DNA from: Verrucomicrobiota bacterium
Lineage (GTDB): Bacteria; Verrucomicrobiota; Verrucomicrobiia; Opitutales; Opitutaceae
Reading direction: 5' to 3'
Length of the DNA: 64,000 nucleotides
Assembly (NCBI GenBank): GCA_023433275.1
Contig: JAEZDN010000011.1
Span: forward strand, 19,508-83,507
Below are positions 1 to 10,426 of the stretch, one piece after another. Position numbers and translations under genes: made by a program. Each line of letters starts with the position of its first letter. Position 1 is the first letter of the stretch. The notes under the pieces are model-generated. The model had not been told where the DNA came from and did not search any database. It saw only the letters and a list, made by a program, of their open reading frames with translations.

Positions 1-1
1 C

Positions 2-439
2 ATCACCGGTCTCGACAGCTGGCTCGCCTTTACCCGCGCGCAGGAGGGCCAGATCGAGACCAACATCCGCCCGTGGAACGCGAACGCCTTCACCGCCTAC
101 AACTTCAGCGAGGGCCGCCTCAAGGGCCTCACCCTCGGCGGTGGCATCAACTATCGCGGCGATGCCATCCTCGGCGTCAAGCCGGGTACGCTGGCGTCGC
201 CCGCCGTGACCACGTTCAAGGGTGGGAATTACTACCTCGCCAACGCCCTCATCGGCTACGATTTCACGCTCCGCAACAAGACCAAGGTCACGCTGCGGCT
301 CAACGTGGACAATCTGTTCAACAACCTCGACAAGCAGGTCCTGGCCTCCAGCTGGAACCCGGTCATGAACGACCTGCAGACGTTCCACTACTACTTCAAC
401 CCGCGCAGCTACCGCCTGAGCGCCACGTTCAGCTTCTGA
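2..439 (+). CDS. TonB-dependent receptor, C-terminal end (partial)
   Basis: The reading frame is open from the window edge, so the gene begins upstream and only about 145 C-terminal residues are seen. They contain alternating polar and hydrophobic strands, a VDNLFNN segment typical of the last strands of TonB-dependent receptors, and a final aromatic residue (the protein ends ATFSF), the outer-membrane insertion signal used by BAM. The family imports large ligands such as oligosaccharides, sidechain complexes or chelates across the outer membrane. The neighbouring pectin-type enzymes suggest a glycan ligand, but the plug domain and any substrate clues lie outside the window. Confidence 0.85.
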   Translation: MTGLDSWLAFTRAQEGQIETNIRPWNANAFTAYNFSEGRLKGLTLGGGINYRGDAILGVKPGTLASPAVTTFKGGNYYLANALIGYDFTLRNKTKVTLRLNVDNLFNNLDKQVLASSWNPVMNDLQTFHYYFNPRSYRLSATFSF

Positions 440-470
440 GGCGGAAGCGCGATCGCCATGACCGACTCAA

Positions 471-501
471 CAGGGGACCGCATCCGGTCCCCTGTTTTTT
501 T
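471..501 (+). terminator. Rho-independent terminator after the TonB receptor
   Basis: A perfect 9-bp stem (471-479 with 486-494) with a 6-nt loop is followed at once by seven T residues. It lies 32 bases after the receptor stop codon and before the esterase, so it separates the two transcription units. Confidence 0.9.
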
Positions 502-572
502 GAGGGCCGCCCTGTTCCACGAGGCGCCCCGGGTCATACCGGCCGTGTCACCGTCATGAAACTCCCTCCCCC

Positions 573-1448
573 ATGAGCGATTCAACCCACCCTGAGCCCG
601 TCGTCCTGGAACTCTGGCCCGAAGGCGTGCCGGGCACACCGCGCGAGGTCGCTACGGAGTCCTCGCGGTCATCACCTGACGGCGAGCTTGTTTCCGGCGT
701 GCAGCGTCCGACGCTGACCGTGTGGCGCGCGGCGGCTGACAAGGCCAACGGCACCGCGGTCGTCATTTGTCCCGGCGGCGGCTATCAGCTGCTGGCCGTG
801 GAGATGGAGGGATCGGATGTCGCGCGCTGGCTCAACGGGCTCGGCGTGACCGCGTTCGTGCTGCGCTACCGCCTGAAGGAATGGGGCCATCCCGCCCCGT
901 TGCGCGATGCGTTGCGGGCGCTGCGGCTCGTGCGGTCGCGCGCCGCGGAGTTTGGCGTGCGCCGTGACCGTATCGGAATCCTCGGCTTCTCGGCCGGCGG
1001 CCATCTCGCGGCAAGTGCGTCGACGCTTTATGATGACGCCGACGGCCGCACCGGCGCGCCACTCGACGCGGTCTCCGCGCGACCGGACTTCAGTGTCCTG
1101 CTCTATCCGGTGATCAGCCTGGTGGCCGCGCCGTCGCACCGTGGTTCGCGGTTGAACCTGGTGGGCCCCGAGGCCTCGCCCGCGTTGCTGGAAAAGCTCT
1201 CGCTCGAGCGGCAGGTGACCGCGGCCACACCGCCGGCCTTCCTCATGCACACCGCGGACGATGCGACGGTGCCGTTGGAGAACAGCATTCTCTATCACGA
1301 GGCATTGCGGGCCGCCGGGGTGCCGGCGGAGCTCCGGGTTTACCCGCATGGCCCGCATGGCATCGGCCTGCGCGCGGAGCACGAGGCCGGGCGGCTCTGG
1401 CCCACCGCGTGCGCGGCGTGGCTTGCCACCCGCGGCTTCCTCCCGTGA
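573..1448 (+). CDS. alpha/beta-hydrolase, acetylxylan-esterase-like
   Basis: A 291-residue alpha/beta-hydrolase. Visible parts are a PGGGY oxyanion-hole segment (residues 67-71), the nucleophile elbow GFSAGG with Ser140, an acid in HTADDATVP (Asp229 or Asp230) and the catalytic His in PHGPHG (about 262). This layout is that of the esterase/DPP-IV-like group often called BD-FAE or acetyl-esterase in polysaccharide loci. No signal peptide is seen, so it should act in the cytoplasm, probably removing acetyl groups from imported oligosaccharides. The ATG at 573 is the first in frame. It has its own unit after the terminator at 471-501 and ends near a block of palindromic repeats. The substrate is inferred from context only. 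Confidence 0.85.
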   Translation: MSDSTHPEPVVLELWPEGVPGTPREVATESSRSSPDGELVSGVQRPTLTVWRAAADKANGTAVVICPGGGYQLLAVEMEGSDVARWLNGLGVTAFVLRYRLKEWGHPAPLRDALRALRLVRSRAAEFGVRRDRIGILGFSAGGHLAASASTLYDDADGRTGAPLDAVSARPDFSVLLYPVISLVAAPSHRGSRLNLVGPEASPALLEKLSLERQVTAATPPAFLMHTADDATVPLENSILYHEALRAAGVPAELRVYPHGPHGIGLRAEHEAGRLWPTACAAWLATRGFLP

Positions 1449-1498
1449 GCGCCGTGCATTCCATCACCCGCTCGGGGTGGTGGCGCGCACCCGCCGGT

Positions 1499-1574
1499 GC
1501 AGGGGCGCGGACTTGCTGCACCTTGGGATATGCGCCGCGAACGGACGAAGGGCGCAGCAAGACTGCGCCCCTAC
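1499..1574. repeat. REP-like palindrome pair, family A (GTAG head)
   Basis: Two inverted copies (1499-1520 and 1550-1574) of a palindrome that, read on the minus strand, begins GTAGGGGCGCAGTCT and folds on itself. The same element recurs at 15352, 22791 and 51156. It occupies the gap between the convergent esterase and MFS genes. Confidence 0.8.
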
Positions 1575-1619
1575 GAACACAGGAAGATGCAGCGTCGGCT
1601 TCCGGATGGTCCTTTCCAG

Positions 1620-1707
1620 GATGGAGCCGGGGCGCCCTCGCCCCGGTGGAAGTGGGCCACGCCTTGGCCAATGATATCCAACCGGCCCGGGGGCGGGCCG
1701 GCTCCAG
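1620..1707. repeat. REP-like palindrome pair, family B (GGAG head)
   Basis: An inverted pair of GC-rich palindromes: GGAGCCGGGGCGCCC on the plus strand from about 1622, and a related copy on the minus strand ending at 1707. The minus-strand GGAG head lies right after the stop codon of the MFS gene. Further family B copies are at 15394, 51312 and 58461. Confidence 0.75.
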
Positions 1708-1708
1708 T

Positions 1709-3145
1709 TTAGTGGCGTGGGATCCCCGGCAGCGGCGAGGATGCGGCCGGATCAGCGCGTGGATTTTCTTCGACGGCCTCGAGCGCGCCCAGTTTCACGA
1801 GGTGGCCGGCACGGGTTTGGCGGGCAAACCAAGCTGCGATGACGACGCAGGCGGCGCCGAACAGCGCGAGGTAGAGATAGCCGCTGGCGTAGTCGTAGCG
1901 GATGTCGCCGTTGGCCGCTCGCGAGCGTGGCATCAGCCACGCCAGTGCGGTCACCCAGAGGCCGACACCATTGTTGATCAGCAGGGAACTGAGGTTGCGC
2001 GTCATGGCCACGCCCGCCAGCACCGTGCCGAGGCGGTCGCGCGGCACGTAGTCGAACATCAGCGAGACCGAGGCGATGGTGCCGACGGTGCCGATGCCGG
2101 TGCTGATGAGCCGGAAGACCAGCACGGTGTTGAAAGACGGTTGGTCGCCCGGTGCTACCAGCTTGAGGTAGACGAAGAACACCAGGTGGGTTAGCGCCAT
2201 CGCCGCGGCCAGCCGGGTGAAAAGCCGGATGCGGTCGAGCCGATCGGCCAGCCAGCCGCCAAGTGGGAGGAACACGCAGAGCGTGGCGCCGGTGGCGATG
2301 GCGAGCACGTTGCCGTAGGCCTGCTTGGTGAATCCCCATTGCTCCGTGTAGAGGAGGGGCGAGAGGCTGCCGAAATCGAGCCAGAAGATTTGTTGCGCGA
2401 TGCCAACCGCGTAGAGGGCGAGCCACTGGCGGTTGCCGAAGATGTCGCGGAGGAACTCGCCCACGACGGCCATGGTTCCCGGCCGGCTGGGAGCCGCGGA
2501 CGGTGCCGCGGGCGGCCGCACTTCCTGCACGCCGCGCAGGATGAATACCGCCGTGGCGGCCGCCAGCAGCGAGCCGGCCCAGAACACAGCCTGCTGTCCG
2601 GAGACCGTGACCCCGCCGGGCAGGGCGTAGGTGTCGTCCCACCGGCCGACCATCACCGCAAAGAAGAACGCGATCATGCCGTTCCGCGCGAAGGTGAAGG
2701 CGGCGTTGGCGCGACCGCGCTGCGGCGGCGGCACGACCTCGTTGCAGAGCGATTCGTACGGCGTGGCGAAATCGCGCAGCAGTTCGTGGAGGAAGACCAG
2801 CGCCACGAGCAGCCAGAGCGTGCTCACCTCCGGCAACACAAGGCAGCCGATGGCGGCCGAGCACCAGCCGGCGAGCAGGAAGGGTTTCCGCCGGCCGATC
2901 GGCGTCCAGATGCGGTCGCTGGTGTAGTTGCACACCGAGCCCACGAACACGCTGAAGAAGAGGTTGAAGCTCCCGAGCAGGGTGATGAGGACGGGGACGG
3001 AGACGAATTCGCGGACCTTGAAGGTGACGGCGACATTCGAGAGCATCTCGAGGTAGAGGATCGTCGCCCACGGCAGCGACATCATCGCCACCCAGGACCA
3101 GGGAACCCGCGACTGGCGCGTGCGGATGGGCCAGGACGGGCTCAT
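1709..3145 (-). CDS. MFS transporter, sugar type
   Basis: About 478 residues with roughly twelve hydrophobic segments, and the loop sequence SDRIWTPIGRRKP after the second helix, which matches the MFS signature D-R-x-G-R-R between TM2 and TM3. The ATG at 3145 (protein MSPSWPIRT) was chosen; a TTG six codons upstream is a weaker alternative. It is the last gene of the leftward operon that starts at 7089 with the ADP-ribosylglycohydrolase-like, GH140-like and DUF1593 genes. It probably carries a mono- or oligosaccharide or an acidic sugar across the inner membrane. The exact substrate cannot be read from the sequence. Confidence 0.85.
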   Translation of the reverse strand: MSPSWPIRTRQSRVPWSWVAMMSLPWATILYLEMLSNVAVTFKVREFVSVPVLITLLGSFNLFFSVFVGSVCNYTSDRIWTPIGRRKPFLLAGWCSAAIGCLVLPEVSTLWLLVALVFLHELLRDFATPYESLCNEVVPPPQRGRANAAFTFARNGMIAFFFAVMVGRWDDTYALPGGVTVSGQQAVFWAGSLLAAATAVFILRGVQEVRPPAAPSAAPSRPGTMAVVGEFLRDIFGNRQWLALYAVGIAQQIFWLDFGSLSPLLYTEQWGFTKQAYGNVLAIATGATLCVFLPLGGWLADRLDRIRLFTRLAAAMALTHLVFFVYLKLVAPGDQPSFNTVLVFRLISTGIGTVGTIASVSLMFDYVPRDRLGTVLAGVAMTRNLSSLLINNGVGLWVTALAWLMPRSRAANGDIRYDYASGYLYLALFGAACVVIAAWFARQTRAGHLVKLGALEAVEENPRADPAASSPLPGIPRH

Positions 3146-3266
3146 GACGCAGGTCGCGGCCAATCGACGCCGGCTTCCTCCAGCATCGCACGCAACGCGG
3201 TGGCGAGCGCGAGTAACATGACCGAGTGGGCAAGGGTGTGGCAGAATTTCATTGAGGGGGCTCCGG

Positions 3267-4298
3267 TCAGGGCGACGTGGGACGGCACCAGGCGAGCCGG
3301 CGCGCGAAGTCCGCCTGGAAGTCCGGCCGCCACCGGCTGACGGTCGTGCGGGGATCGAAGTTGCCCGTGGCGGGCAGATCGCGCCACCAGCCGTCGGGCT
3401 CGCGGCGGAATTGTCCGCCCCAGCCTGGTTGCGCGGGATCGGCGGGATCGTTGCCGCCGACAGGCAGGAAGAAAAACCACGCGGGTGTGTCGCCTTCCTT
3501 GAGGCAGCCGTGGGGGTTGGGCGCGGTCCAGGCGGTCCGAGGGTAGAGCGAACCGAGTGCGCCGGCCGGCGCGACGTGTTGCTCGATCCACGCGCGGCGG
3601 GTGAGCGATTCGTCGCCGGTCAGGTACATGCCGCGAAACGTGGCGAGGCGTTTGTCGCGGTCCGCTTGCCCCAGCGTGAGGATGTAGTGCAGGCCGGGAA
3701 ACGTGGCGTGGATCCAGCCGGCGAGGCCGTCCTGATCGGCGATGTCGTAAACGCGGAGCTTCGCGGCGAACGCGCGCCAGCCCGATTCGCCGCGATCGTG
3801 TCGCACGCGCCAGAAGGCCTGGGCCAGATCGGTTTGGCCGCCCCAGACGCTGATGTTCAGCGGGTCGGCCGGCGTGCCGGCGTCGACGCGCTCGATGATG
3901 GAACGCGAGGCATCGGTGTCGTGGTTCGCGCCGACGTGGGCGCGACCGCGTTGCGGGTTGCCGGCGCGAACGGTGGCGAGCAGGGCGTCCGCGGTGGGCC
4001 AATGGGCGAGGCCGGAATGGCGCACGAGATCCGGCCGGATCGAACCGTAGGCGGCGACGATCTCGCGGATCAGTTCGGGGCGGGTTGCGGGGGTGGGGAG
4101 TTCGCCGGGCGTGCCGGCGGAGCTGGCAATGAGGGCCTCGATCCGGAATTCGTTGGCGTAAACCATCAGGCGCACGAGCGATTGCTGGTCGTCGGGGTCG
4201 CCGCCGATGTCGGTGAGCACGGCGAGGCGCGGGCGTTCGGGCATGGCGCCGGCCAGACCGGCGAGACCGAGCAGCACAAGCAGGGCGGCGTGGCGCAT
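3267..4298 (-). CDS. DUF1593 nucleoside-hydrolase-like protein
   Basis: A 343-residue protein with a short signal peptide (MRHAALLVLLGLAGLAGA), so it is probably periplasmic. The N-terminus LTDIGGDPDDQQSLVR has the aspartate cluster of the nucleoside-hydrolase-like fold found in DUF1593/Sde182 proteins, which are often found with plant-cell-wall enzymes. Further conserved pieces are ISVWGGQTDLAQ and the region around GWIHATFP. Only the nucleoside-hydrolase-like half is clear; no separate carbohydrate-binding module is obvious. The gene lies between the GH140-like and MFS genes with 18 bases to the former. A role in cleaving an N- or O-glycosidic bond of a cell-wall fragment is possible, but the reaction is unknown. 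Confidence 0.8.
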   Translation of the reverse strand: MRHAALLVLLGLAGLAGAMPERPRLAVLTDIGGDPDDQQSLVRLMVYANEFRIEALIASSAGTPGELPTPATRPELIREIVAAYGSIRPDLVRHSGLAHWPTADALLATVRAGNPQRGRAHVGANHDTDASRSIIERVDAGTPADPLNISVWGGQTDLAQAFWRVRHDRGESGWRAFAAKLRVYDIADQDGLAGWIHATFPGLHYILTLGQADRDKRLATFRGMYLTGDESLTRRAWIEQHVAPAGALGSLYPRTAWTAPNPHGCLKEGDTPAWFFFLPVGGNDPADPAQPGWGGQFRREPDGWWRDLPATGNFDPRTTVSRWRPDFQADFARRLAWCRPTSP

Positions 4299-4316
4299 GG
4301 CGGGTGCCGGTGTCGG

Positions 4317-5744
<1,428 letters not shown>

Positions 5745-5760
5745 CAGGCGACGAAGAAAT

Positions 5761-7089
5761 TTAGCGGTCAATGGTCGGGGCAGATAGGGTGGCCGGAGCT
5801 GACGGAACCGGGGTGGCGTCCGTGGAAAGCTCCAGCGAGGCACGGACGGGGATTTCATAGACCGTGACACCTTCCTCCTGCAAGCGGCGTCCGCCCTCGG
5901 CCAGGATGGCTTGTTCGGTGATCGCCTGGATCCGGTCCACGAGGGAGGAAATGGAGAAATGATTGGGGAGGCCGTCGCGCGAGTAATTGATGTAGGTGTC
6001 GTTGAACGGCGTGCGCCAGCGGCCGCGACTCGGCAGCTCGTGCGTGAACTGTTGCGGGATCGCGCTGGTGCCGTGCATCACGCCGAGCAGGCCGCCGAGG
6101 GTGGCGGCCTGGTTGTCGCAATCGTAGCCCGCTGAGGTGGCGATGGCGATGGTGCGGGTGAAGTCGCCCTCGCCGTAGAGCAACGCCATGATGCCGGACA
6201 GGCCGTTGATCACGGAGCCGAGCACGGGCACGGGGATGACGAAGCCGTCGACCTCGCGGTAATAGTTTTCGTGGAGCAGGCGGCGGGTGTCGCGCCAGTC
6301 GGGATGGGCGTCGCGCCAGCGGAGCACATCGCGGATGCCGCGCGCGTAGGGGCTCCCGGCGGGCAGGCGGGCCAGCGCGGATTCCACGAGGCGGCGAGGA
6401 TCCGTTTCGAAGAATGCCTCGCTGATCATCGAGGCGTACACGATGTCGGGGTGCGTGCTCCACTCGTCGGCCTGGATGTGCGCGTCCCACTCGGCGCGGG
6501 CGACGGCGGCGGCGGGCATGCCGGCGTAGAAGATGGCCCAGATCTCGTTCTTGAGTTGGGAGGAAATGCTAAACCAGTGCGGGTTGAGTGCGCGGCTCCC
6601 GGTGGCGGGCGGCAGGTAGCCCTTTTCCATCAGGTCGCGCGCGCTGCGGCTGGCCGACCAGATGAAGCGGTTGATATGCGTGCGCCAGAAAGCCGTTACC
6701 TGCGGATACGTGAGGCCGAGGCCGTGTTTTTCGACGGCGTGCAACGTGACCAGCTCGACGTCGGTGTCGTCATCGCTCCACGCGCCGCCCATGGCGTCGG
6801 CCATGATGCGGATGTAGCCGCGGCGGTCGTCGAGGTTCATGCGCAGGTCGGGACCGGCGTCGCGGAAATCGTGATATCGCTCGATGAGGACGGGGATCGG
6901 CTCGTCGGTGTAGAGGTTCTCGAACGGGAATCCGACGTAGTTGCCCACGAGCTGGCCGAGCCACCAGGCGTGAATCTTGTCGCGCATTTCCGCGGCGGGC
7001 AGACGGCGGGTTTCAAGCGTGGCGGCGGCGCCGAGGCTCCCCGCGATGAAGCCGGCGCCGAGGAGCAGGAACAGTCGGGGGAAAAGCAT
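5761..7089 (-). CDS. Exported ADP-ribosylglycohydrolase-family protein
   Basis: The ATG at 7089 gives 442 residues starting with a signal peptide (MLFPRLFLLLGAGFIAG). The all-helical ADP-ribosylglycohydrolase fold is suggested by two metal-site motifs: WSDDDTDVELV near the N-terminus and AGYDCDNQAATLGGLLG near residue 305, in place of the usual GDADT-type motif. Intracellular family members remove ADP-ribose from proteins. This one is exported and is the first gene of a pectin-type operon, so a glycan or glycoside substrate is more likely than ADP-ribosyl protein. Similar exported proteins are common in Verrucomicrobiota and Planctomycetes polysaccharide loci. Confidence 0.8.
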   Translation of the reverse strand: MLFPRLFLLLGAGFIAGSLGAAATLETRRLPAAEMRDKIHAWWLGQLVGNYVGFPFENLYTDEPIPVLIERYHDFRDAGPDLRMNLDDRRGYIRIMADAMGGAWSDDDTDVELVTLHAVEKHGLGLTYPQVTAFWRTHINRFIWSASRSARDLMEKGYLPPATGSRALNPHWFSISSQLKNEIWAIFYAGMPAAAVARAEWDAHIQADEWSTHPDIVYASMISEAFFETDPRRLVESALARLPAGSPYARGIRDVLRWRDAHPDWRDTRRLLHENYYREVDGFVIPVPVLGSVINGLSGIMALLYGEGDFTRTIAIATSAGYDCDNQAATLGGLLGVMHGTSAIPQQFTHELPSRGRWRTPFNDTYINYSRDGLPNHFSISSLVDRIQAITEQAILAEGGRRLQEEGVTVYEIPVRASLELSTDATPVPSAPATLSAPTIDR

Positions 7090-7303
7090 GGGGTAACCGC
7101 GGGTAGGTCGACCGGGCGGGTAGTCGATAGACTGTCCGCGTGGCCGACTGGTCACCACGGCTGCGGCACTCATCGTGTTGAGTGGTTCGGACTGGCGGGA
7201 CGCCCGCTACTCAACAGGATGACCCGGCCGGAATTTGAGGACCTTGGCGCGGTGGCCGTACTGAGGTCTCGATTCCGGCCCCGCTGGACGGTTCCCCTTT
7301 CTC
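7090..7303. promoter_or_regulatory. Divergent promoter region of the pectin operons
   Basis: A 214-base gap between the start codons of two divergent operons. It must hold promoters for both, and any shared operator. No clear -35/-10 pair or long operator palindrome stands out by eye, and neither start codon has a strong Shine-Dalgarno sequence. Confidence 0.4.
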
Positions 7304-9685
7304 GTGCCCCCTTCCTTTACCCCGTTGATCGTTTCCGCGTCCTTGCCGGCGGTGCGCGCAGGTTTCTGCTGGTGGCGCGACCAGGCAGGGAGCATGCCGG
7401 AAACAGGCCTGTTCCGGCGGAGCATCGACCTGACGGCGGTGCCTGACTCATGCCGGATTGCGGTCACGGCCGACTCCCGATACGTGCTTTGGGTGAACGG
7501 CACCCGGATCGGTCGCGGTCCGCTGAAGGGTACGCTCGGCGATTACCAAGTGGAAACCTATGAACTGGCTCCGCTGCTGCGAGCCGGCCGCAATGTGATT
7601 GCCGCGGAGGTGCGATGGGCGGGCGAAGACCACGCGCCCATGAGCGAAGTGCACAGCCCGTGGCCAGGCTGGTGGGTGCAGGGTTGTGACGAAGACGATC
7701 GTTTCGACACGCCCGGCGACTGGCGGGTGCGGGCCGACGACTCGGTGCAGCCGAACACCTCGGATCCGTTTCTGCTGGCGCGGCAGTATCTGGGTGCATT
7801 GGACCGCGTGGATCCTGCCCGGCGGCCGTCGGGTTGGGAAACGCCAGGGTTCGACGACCGGGATTGGGCCGCGGCGGTCGCCGCCGGCCCCGCGGTCTTG
7901 TCGGAGGGTTGGGGCCTGGCGCCCCTGCGGCGGCTGGTGGCGCGCGAGCTGCCGGCGCTGCGGGAGGATCCGCCCGTGCCATTCGCCGCCATCTGGCAGG
8001 AACGTCGTCCCGCGGCGTTGCCGTGGTCGCTGCCCGCCGGGGCTGGCGGCGAACTCTGGCTGGATGCCGGCGCGATGACGACTTCCTATCCGACGATCGA
8101 ATTCACCGGCGGCGCCGGGCGCGAAGTGCGCATCGTTTATGCGGAGGCGCTGGGGTACTGGACGGGTTCCGGCGACGAGCGGCAGTGGCGCAAGGAGGGC
8201 CGGCGAGACGACCTCGCCCGCGGGGAGCCCCACGGCTATCATGACGCGGTGATTTTGCCCGGCGGCCATCATGGCTTCGAGCCGTTCCACTGGCGGACGT
8301 TCCGTTACCTGAAGATCGAGATCGCGCCGGGCGCAGAGGCGGTCGGCGTAACGGCGGCGACGCATCGCTTCACGAGCTACCCGCATGATTTCCGCGCGAC
8401 GTTTGACTGCGCCCAGCCCGGGATCGCGGCACTGTGGGAGATCAGCCAGCGCACGCTGCGGCTCTGCGCGCATGAAACGCACGAGGATTGCCCGTACTTC
8501 GAGCAGCTCAACTACGTCCTGGATGCGCGGCTGCAGGCGTTGTGCGCGCAGTACCTGGCCAACGACACCGTCCTGGCTCGGCGCACGCTCGGTTTGTTCC
8601 GCGACTCGCTCGGGCCCGATGGGTTGGTGGGGGGACGCGTGCCTTCGCGCCGGCGGCAAAGCATCCCGGCTTTCTCGCTCCACTGGGTGCAGATGCTGCA
8701 CGATCACTGGATGTGGCAGGGCGCCGCGTCGGTGGAGTTCATCCGCACCTGCCTCGGGGCGGTGGATGCGGTGCTCGGTCACTTTCGCGCGCGGTTGACG
8801 CCGGCGGGTTTCGTCGGGCGCGTGGACGACTGGGCCTGGGTGGATCTCGTGCCAAGCTGGCCGCAGGGCGTCCCGCCGGCGGTGAAGGCCGGCACGGGCT
8901 CGACGTATTTCACGGCGCTGTTGGTCTGCGCACTCGAGGCGGCGGCGGCATTGCACCGCGCGGCCGGCGAGCCGGCGGATGCGGCGCGCTGGGTCGGGCT
9001 CGCGGGAAAACTGCGGCAGGCGATTCGCACCGGGGCGTGGTCGGAGGAGGCGGGGCTTTTTCTCGAGGGCCCCGGCCGGCATGACGACCGGTCCAGCCAG
9101 CACACGCAGGCGATGGTTATCCTCGCCGGAGCGGCTGACGCGCGCCAACTTCGCGCGGCCGGCGACCGGCTGGCGGATGACGCATCGCTGGTCGCAATGT
9201 CGCTGAGCCAGCGATTCTACCTGGCCCGTGCCCTCGAGGCGGCGGGACGCTACGAGCGTTTTTTCCCGGGCGTGCTGGCGCCCTGGGCCGACATGATGGC
9301 CGACGGTGTCACCACCTGGCTCGAATCAACCGGCCAGGCGCGGAGTGACTGCCATGCGTGGTCCGCGTGGCCGGTGCATGATTTCCTTGCCAGCATATTG
9401 GGCGCGCAGCCGGACGCGCCCGGCTGGACCCGCATCCGGCTGCAGCCGCAGACCGGTGCGACCGCGTGGGCACGCGGCGAGTTCGAGGTACCGACCGGGC
9501 GCATTTCCGTCCACTGGCACCGCGAGGCCGCGGGCCGGCTGCGATTCGAAGCCTTCACCCCCGCCGGCGTGCCAGTGACGGTCACGTTGCCAGACGGCGA
9601 GTCGCGCGAGTTTGCGGCGGGCGGGCACATAAAAATCACATGGCCGGGCGAGGCGAGCCGCTTGGAGGCCGCGGTCCGGTCATGA
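7304..9685 (+). CDS. GH78 alpha-L-rhamnosidase, cytosolic paralogue
   Basis: A 793-residue protein with the GH78 domain order: an N-terminal beta-sandwich with SRYVLWVNGTRIGRGP (about 58-73), a second sandwich, then the (alpha/alpha)6 barrel. The catalytic motif is DCPYFEQ at residues 395-401, with Glu400 as likely general acid, and a conserved HAWSAWP follows near the end of the barrel. GH78 enzymes release alpha-linked L-rhamnose. No signal peptide is present, so it acts on imported oligosaccharides. The start used is a GTG; it lacks a clear ribosome site, so the start is uncertain by up to about 30 codons. Its stop overlaps the next start as ATGA. Confidence 0.9.
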   Translation: MPPSFTPLIVSASLPAVRAGFCWWRDQAGSMPETGLFRRSIDLTAVPDSCRIAVTADSRYVLWVNGTRIGRGPLKGTLGDYQVETYELAPLLRAGRNVIAAEVRWAGEDHAPMSEVHSPWPGWWVQGCDEDDRFDTPGDWRVRADDSVQPNTSDPFLLARQYLGALDRVDPARRPSGWETPGFDDRDWAAAVAAGPAVLSEGWGLAPLRRLVARELPALREDPPVPFAAIWQERRPAALPWSLPAGAGGELWLDAGAMTTSYPTIEFTGGAGREVRIVYAEALGYWTGSGDERQWRKEGRRDDLARGEPHGYHDAVILPGGHHGFEPFHWRTFRYLKIEIAPGAEAVGVTAATHRFTSYPHDFRATFDCAQPGIAALWEISQRTLRLCAHETHEDCPYFEQLNYVLDARLQALCAQYLANDTVLARRTLGLFRDSLGPDGLVGGRVPSRRRQSIPAFSLHWVQMLHDHWMWQGAASVEFIRTCLGAVDAVLGHFRARLTPAGFVGRVDDWAWVDLVPSWPQGVPPAVKAGTGSTYFTALLVCALEAAAALHRAAGEPADAARWVGLAGKLRQAIRTGAWSEEAGLFLEGPGRHDDRSSQHTQAMVILAGAADARQLRAAGDRLADDASLVAMSLSQRFYLARALEAAGRYERFFPGVLAPWADMMADGVTTWLESTGQARSDCHAWSAWPVHDFLASILGAQPDAPGWTRIRLQPQTGATAWARGEFEVPTGRISVHWHREAAGRLRFEAFTPAGVPVTVTLPDGESREFAAGGHIKITWPGEASRLEAAVRS

Positions 9686-10419
9686 GGCCGGTACCGGTTG
9701 CCCTCCAGCTCTGGTCGCTACGGGAAGCCGTGCAGGCTGATTTCGCGCGCGCGGTCGCAGACGTGGCGGCGATGGGTTTTGCCGGAGTCGAAACCGCGGG
9801 CTTCGGCGACCTCGATGCGGCGGGCGCCGCGCGGGCCGTGACTGCTGCCGGGTTGAAATGCGCGGGGATGCATGTCGGGCTCGAGGCGCTGCGGGCGGAT
9901 TTGGGCCGCGTGGTGGAAGAGGCGCAGTTGTGCGGTACGCGGCATGTGATTTGTCCGGCCGGACCCCGCGACCGGTTGAATTCAGGGGCGGGATTCGCGG
10001 CATTTGGCCGCGAGCTCGACGAGATCGGCGGGCGGCTGCGGGCGGCCGGGCTGGAGTTTCACTATCACAATCATGGATTCGACCTCGTGCGCTGCGAAGG
10101 CCGGCCGGGACTCGACTGGCTGCTCGACGCGGCGCGACCCGGACATCTGGGCTGCGAGGCGGATGTCCACTGGCTTCAATCCGCCGGCGTGGAGCCGGTT
10201 GGTTTCATACGCGCGCAGGGCTGTCGCATCCGGTTGCTGCACCTGCGCGACGATGCGGGAATCGGCGCGGGGCCGGTGGATTTCCCGGCGGTGTTTGCCG
10301 CCGTCGATGCGGTGGGCGCGCTCGAATGGCAGGTGCTCGAGGTGGAGAAACACGATGGCCCGCCCCTGGCGTCCGTGCGCCGGGCGCTGGACCAGCTTCA
10401 CGCGTGGGGGCGCGGCTGA
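9682..10419 (+). CDS. Sugar phosphate isomerase/epimerase-like TIM barrel
   Basis: A 245-residue protein of the xylose-isomerase-like (AP-endonuclease 2) TIM-barrel family. It begins PVALQLWSLREAVQAD, has GFAGVETAGFGD, the metal-site strand EFHYHNHGFD, and later CEADVHW and LHLRD. Family members isomerise or epimerise sugars and inositols using a divalent metal bound by Glu, Asp and His. The ATG lies inside the stop of the preceding GH78 gene (ATGA), which indicates translational coupling. With the oxidoreductase that follows it probably processes the sugar released by the operon's hydrolases. The exact substrate is not determinable. Confidence 0.85.
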   Translation: MRPVPVALQLWSLREAVQADFARAVADVAAMGFAGVETAGFGDLDAAGAARAVTAAGLKCAGMHVGLEALRADLGRVVEEAQLCGTRHVICPAGPRDRLNSGAGFAAFGRELDEIGGRLRAAGLEFHYHNHGFDLVRCEGRPGLDWLLDAARPGHLGCEADVHWLQSAGVEPVGFIRAQGCRIRLLHLRDDAGIGAGPVDFPAVFAAVDAVGALEWQVLEVEKHDGPPLASVRRALDQLHAWGRG

Positions 10420-10426
10420 TTCGGTC

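Noticed and set aside
1409..2194. A plus-strand frame across the repeat block into the MFS gene
   Set aside because: It begins in the 3' end of the esterase, runs through the family A and B palindromes and ends antisense to a clear transporter.
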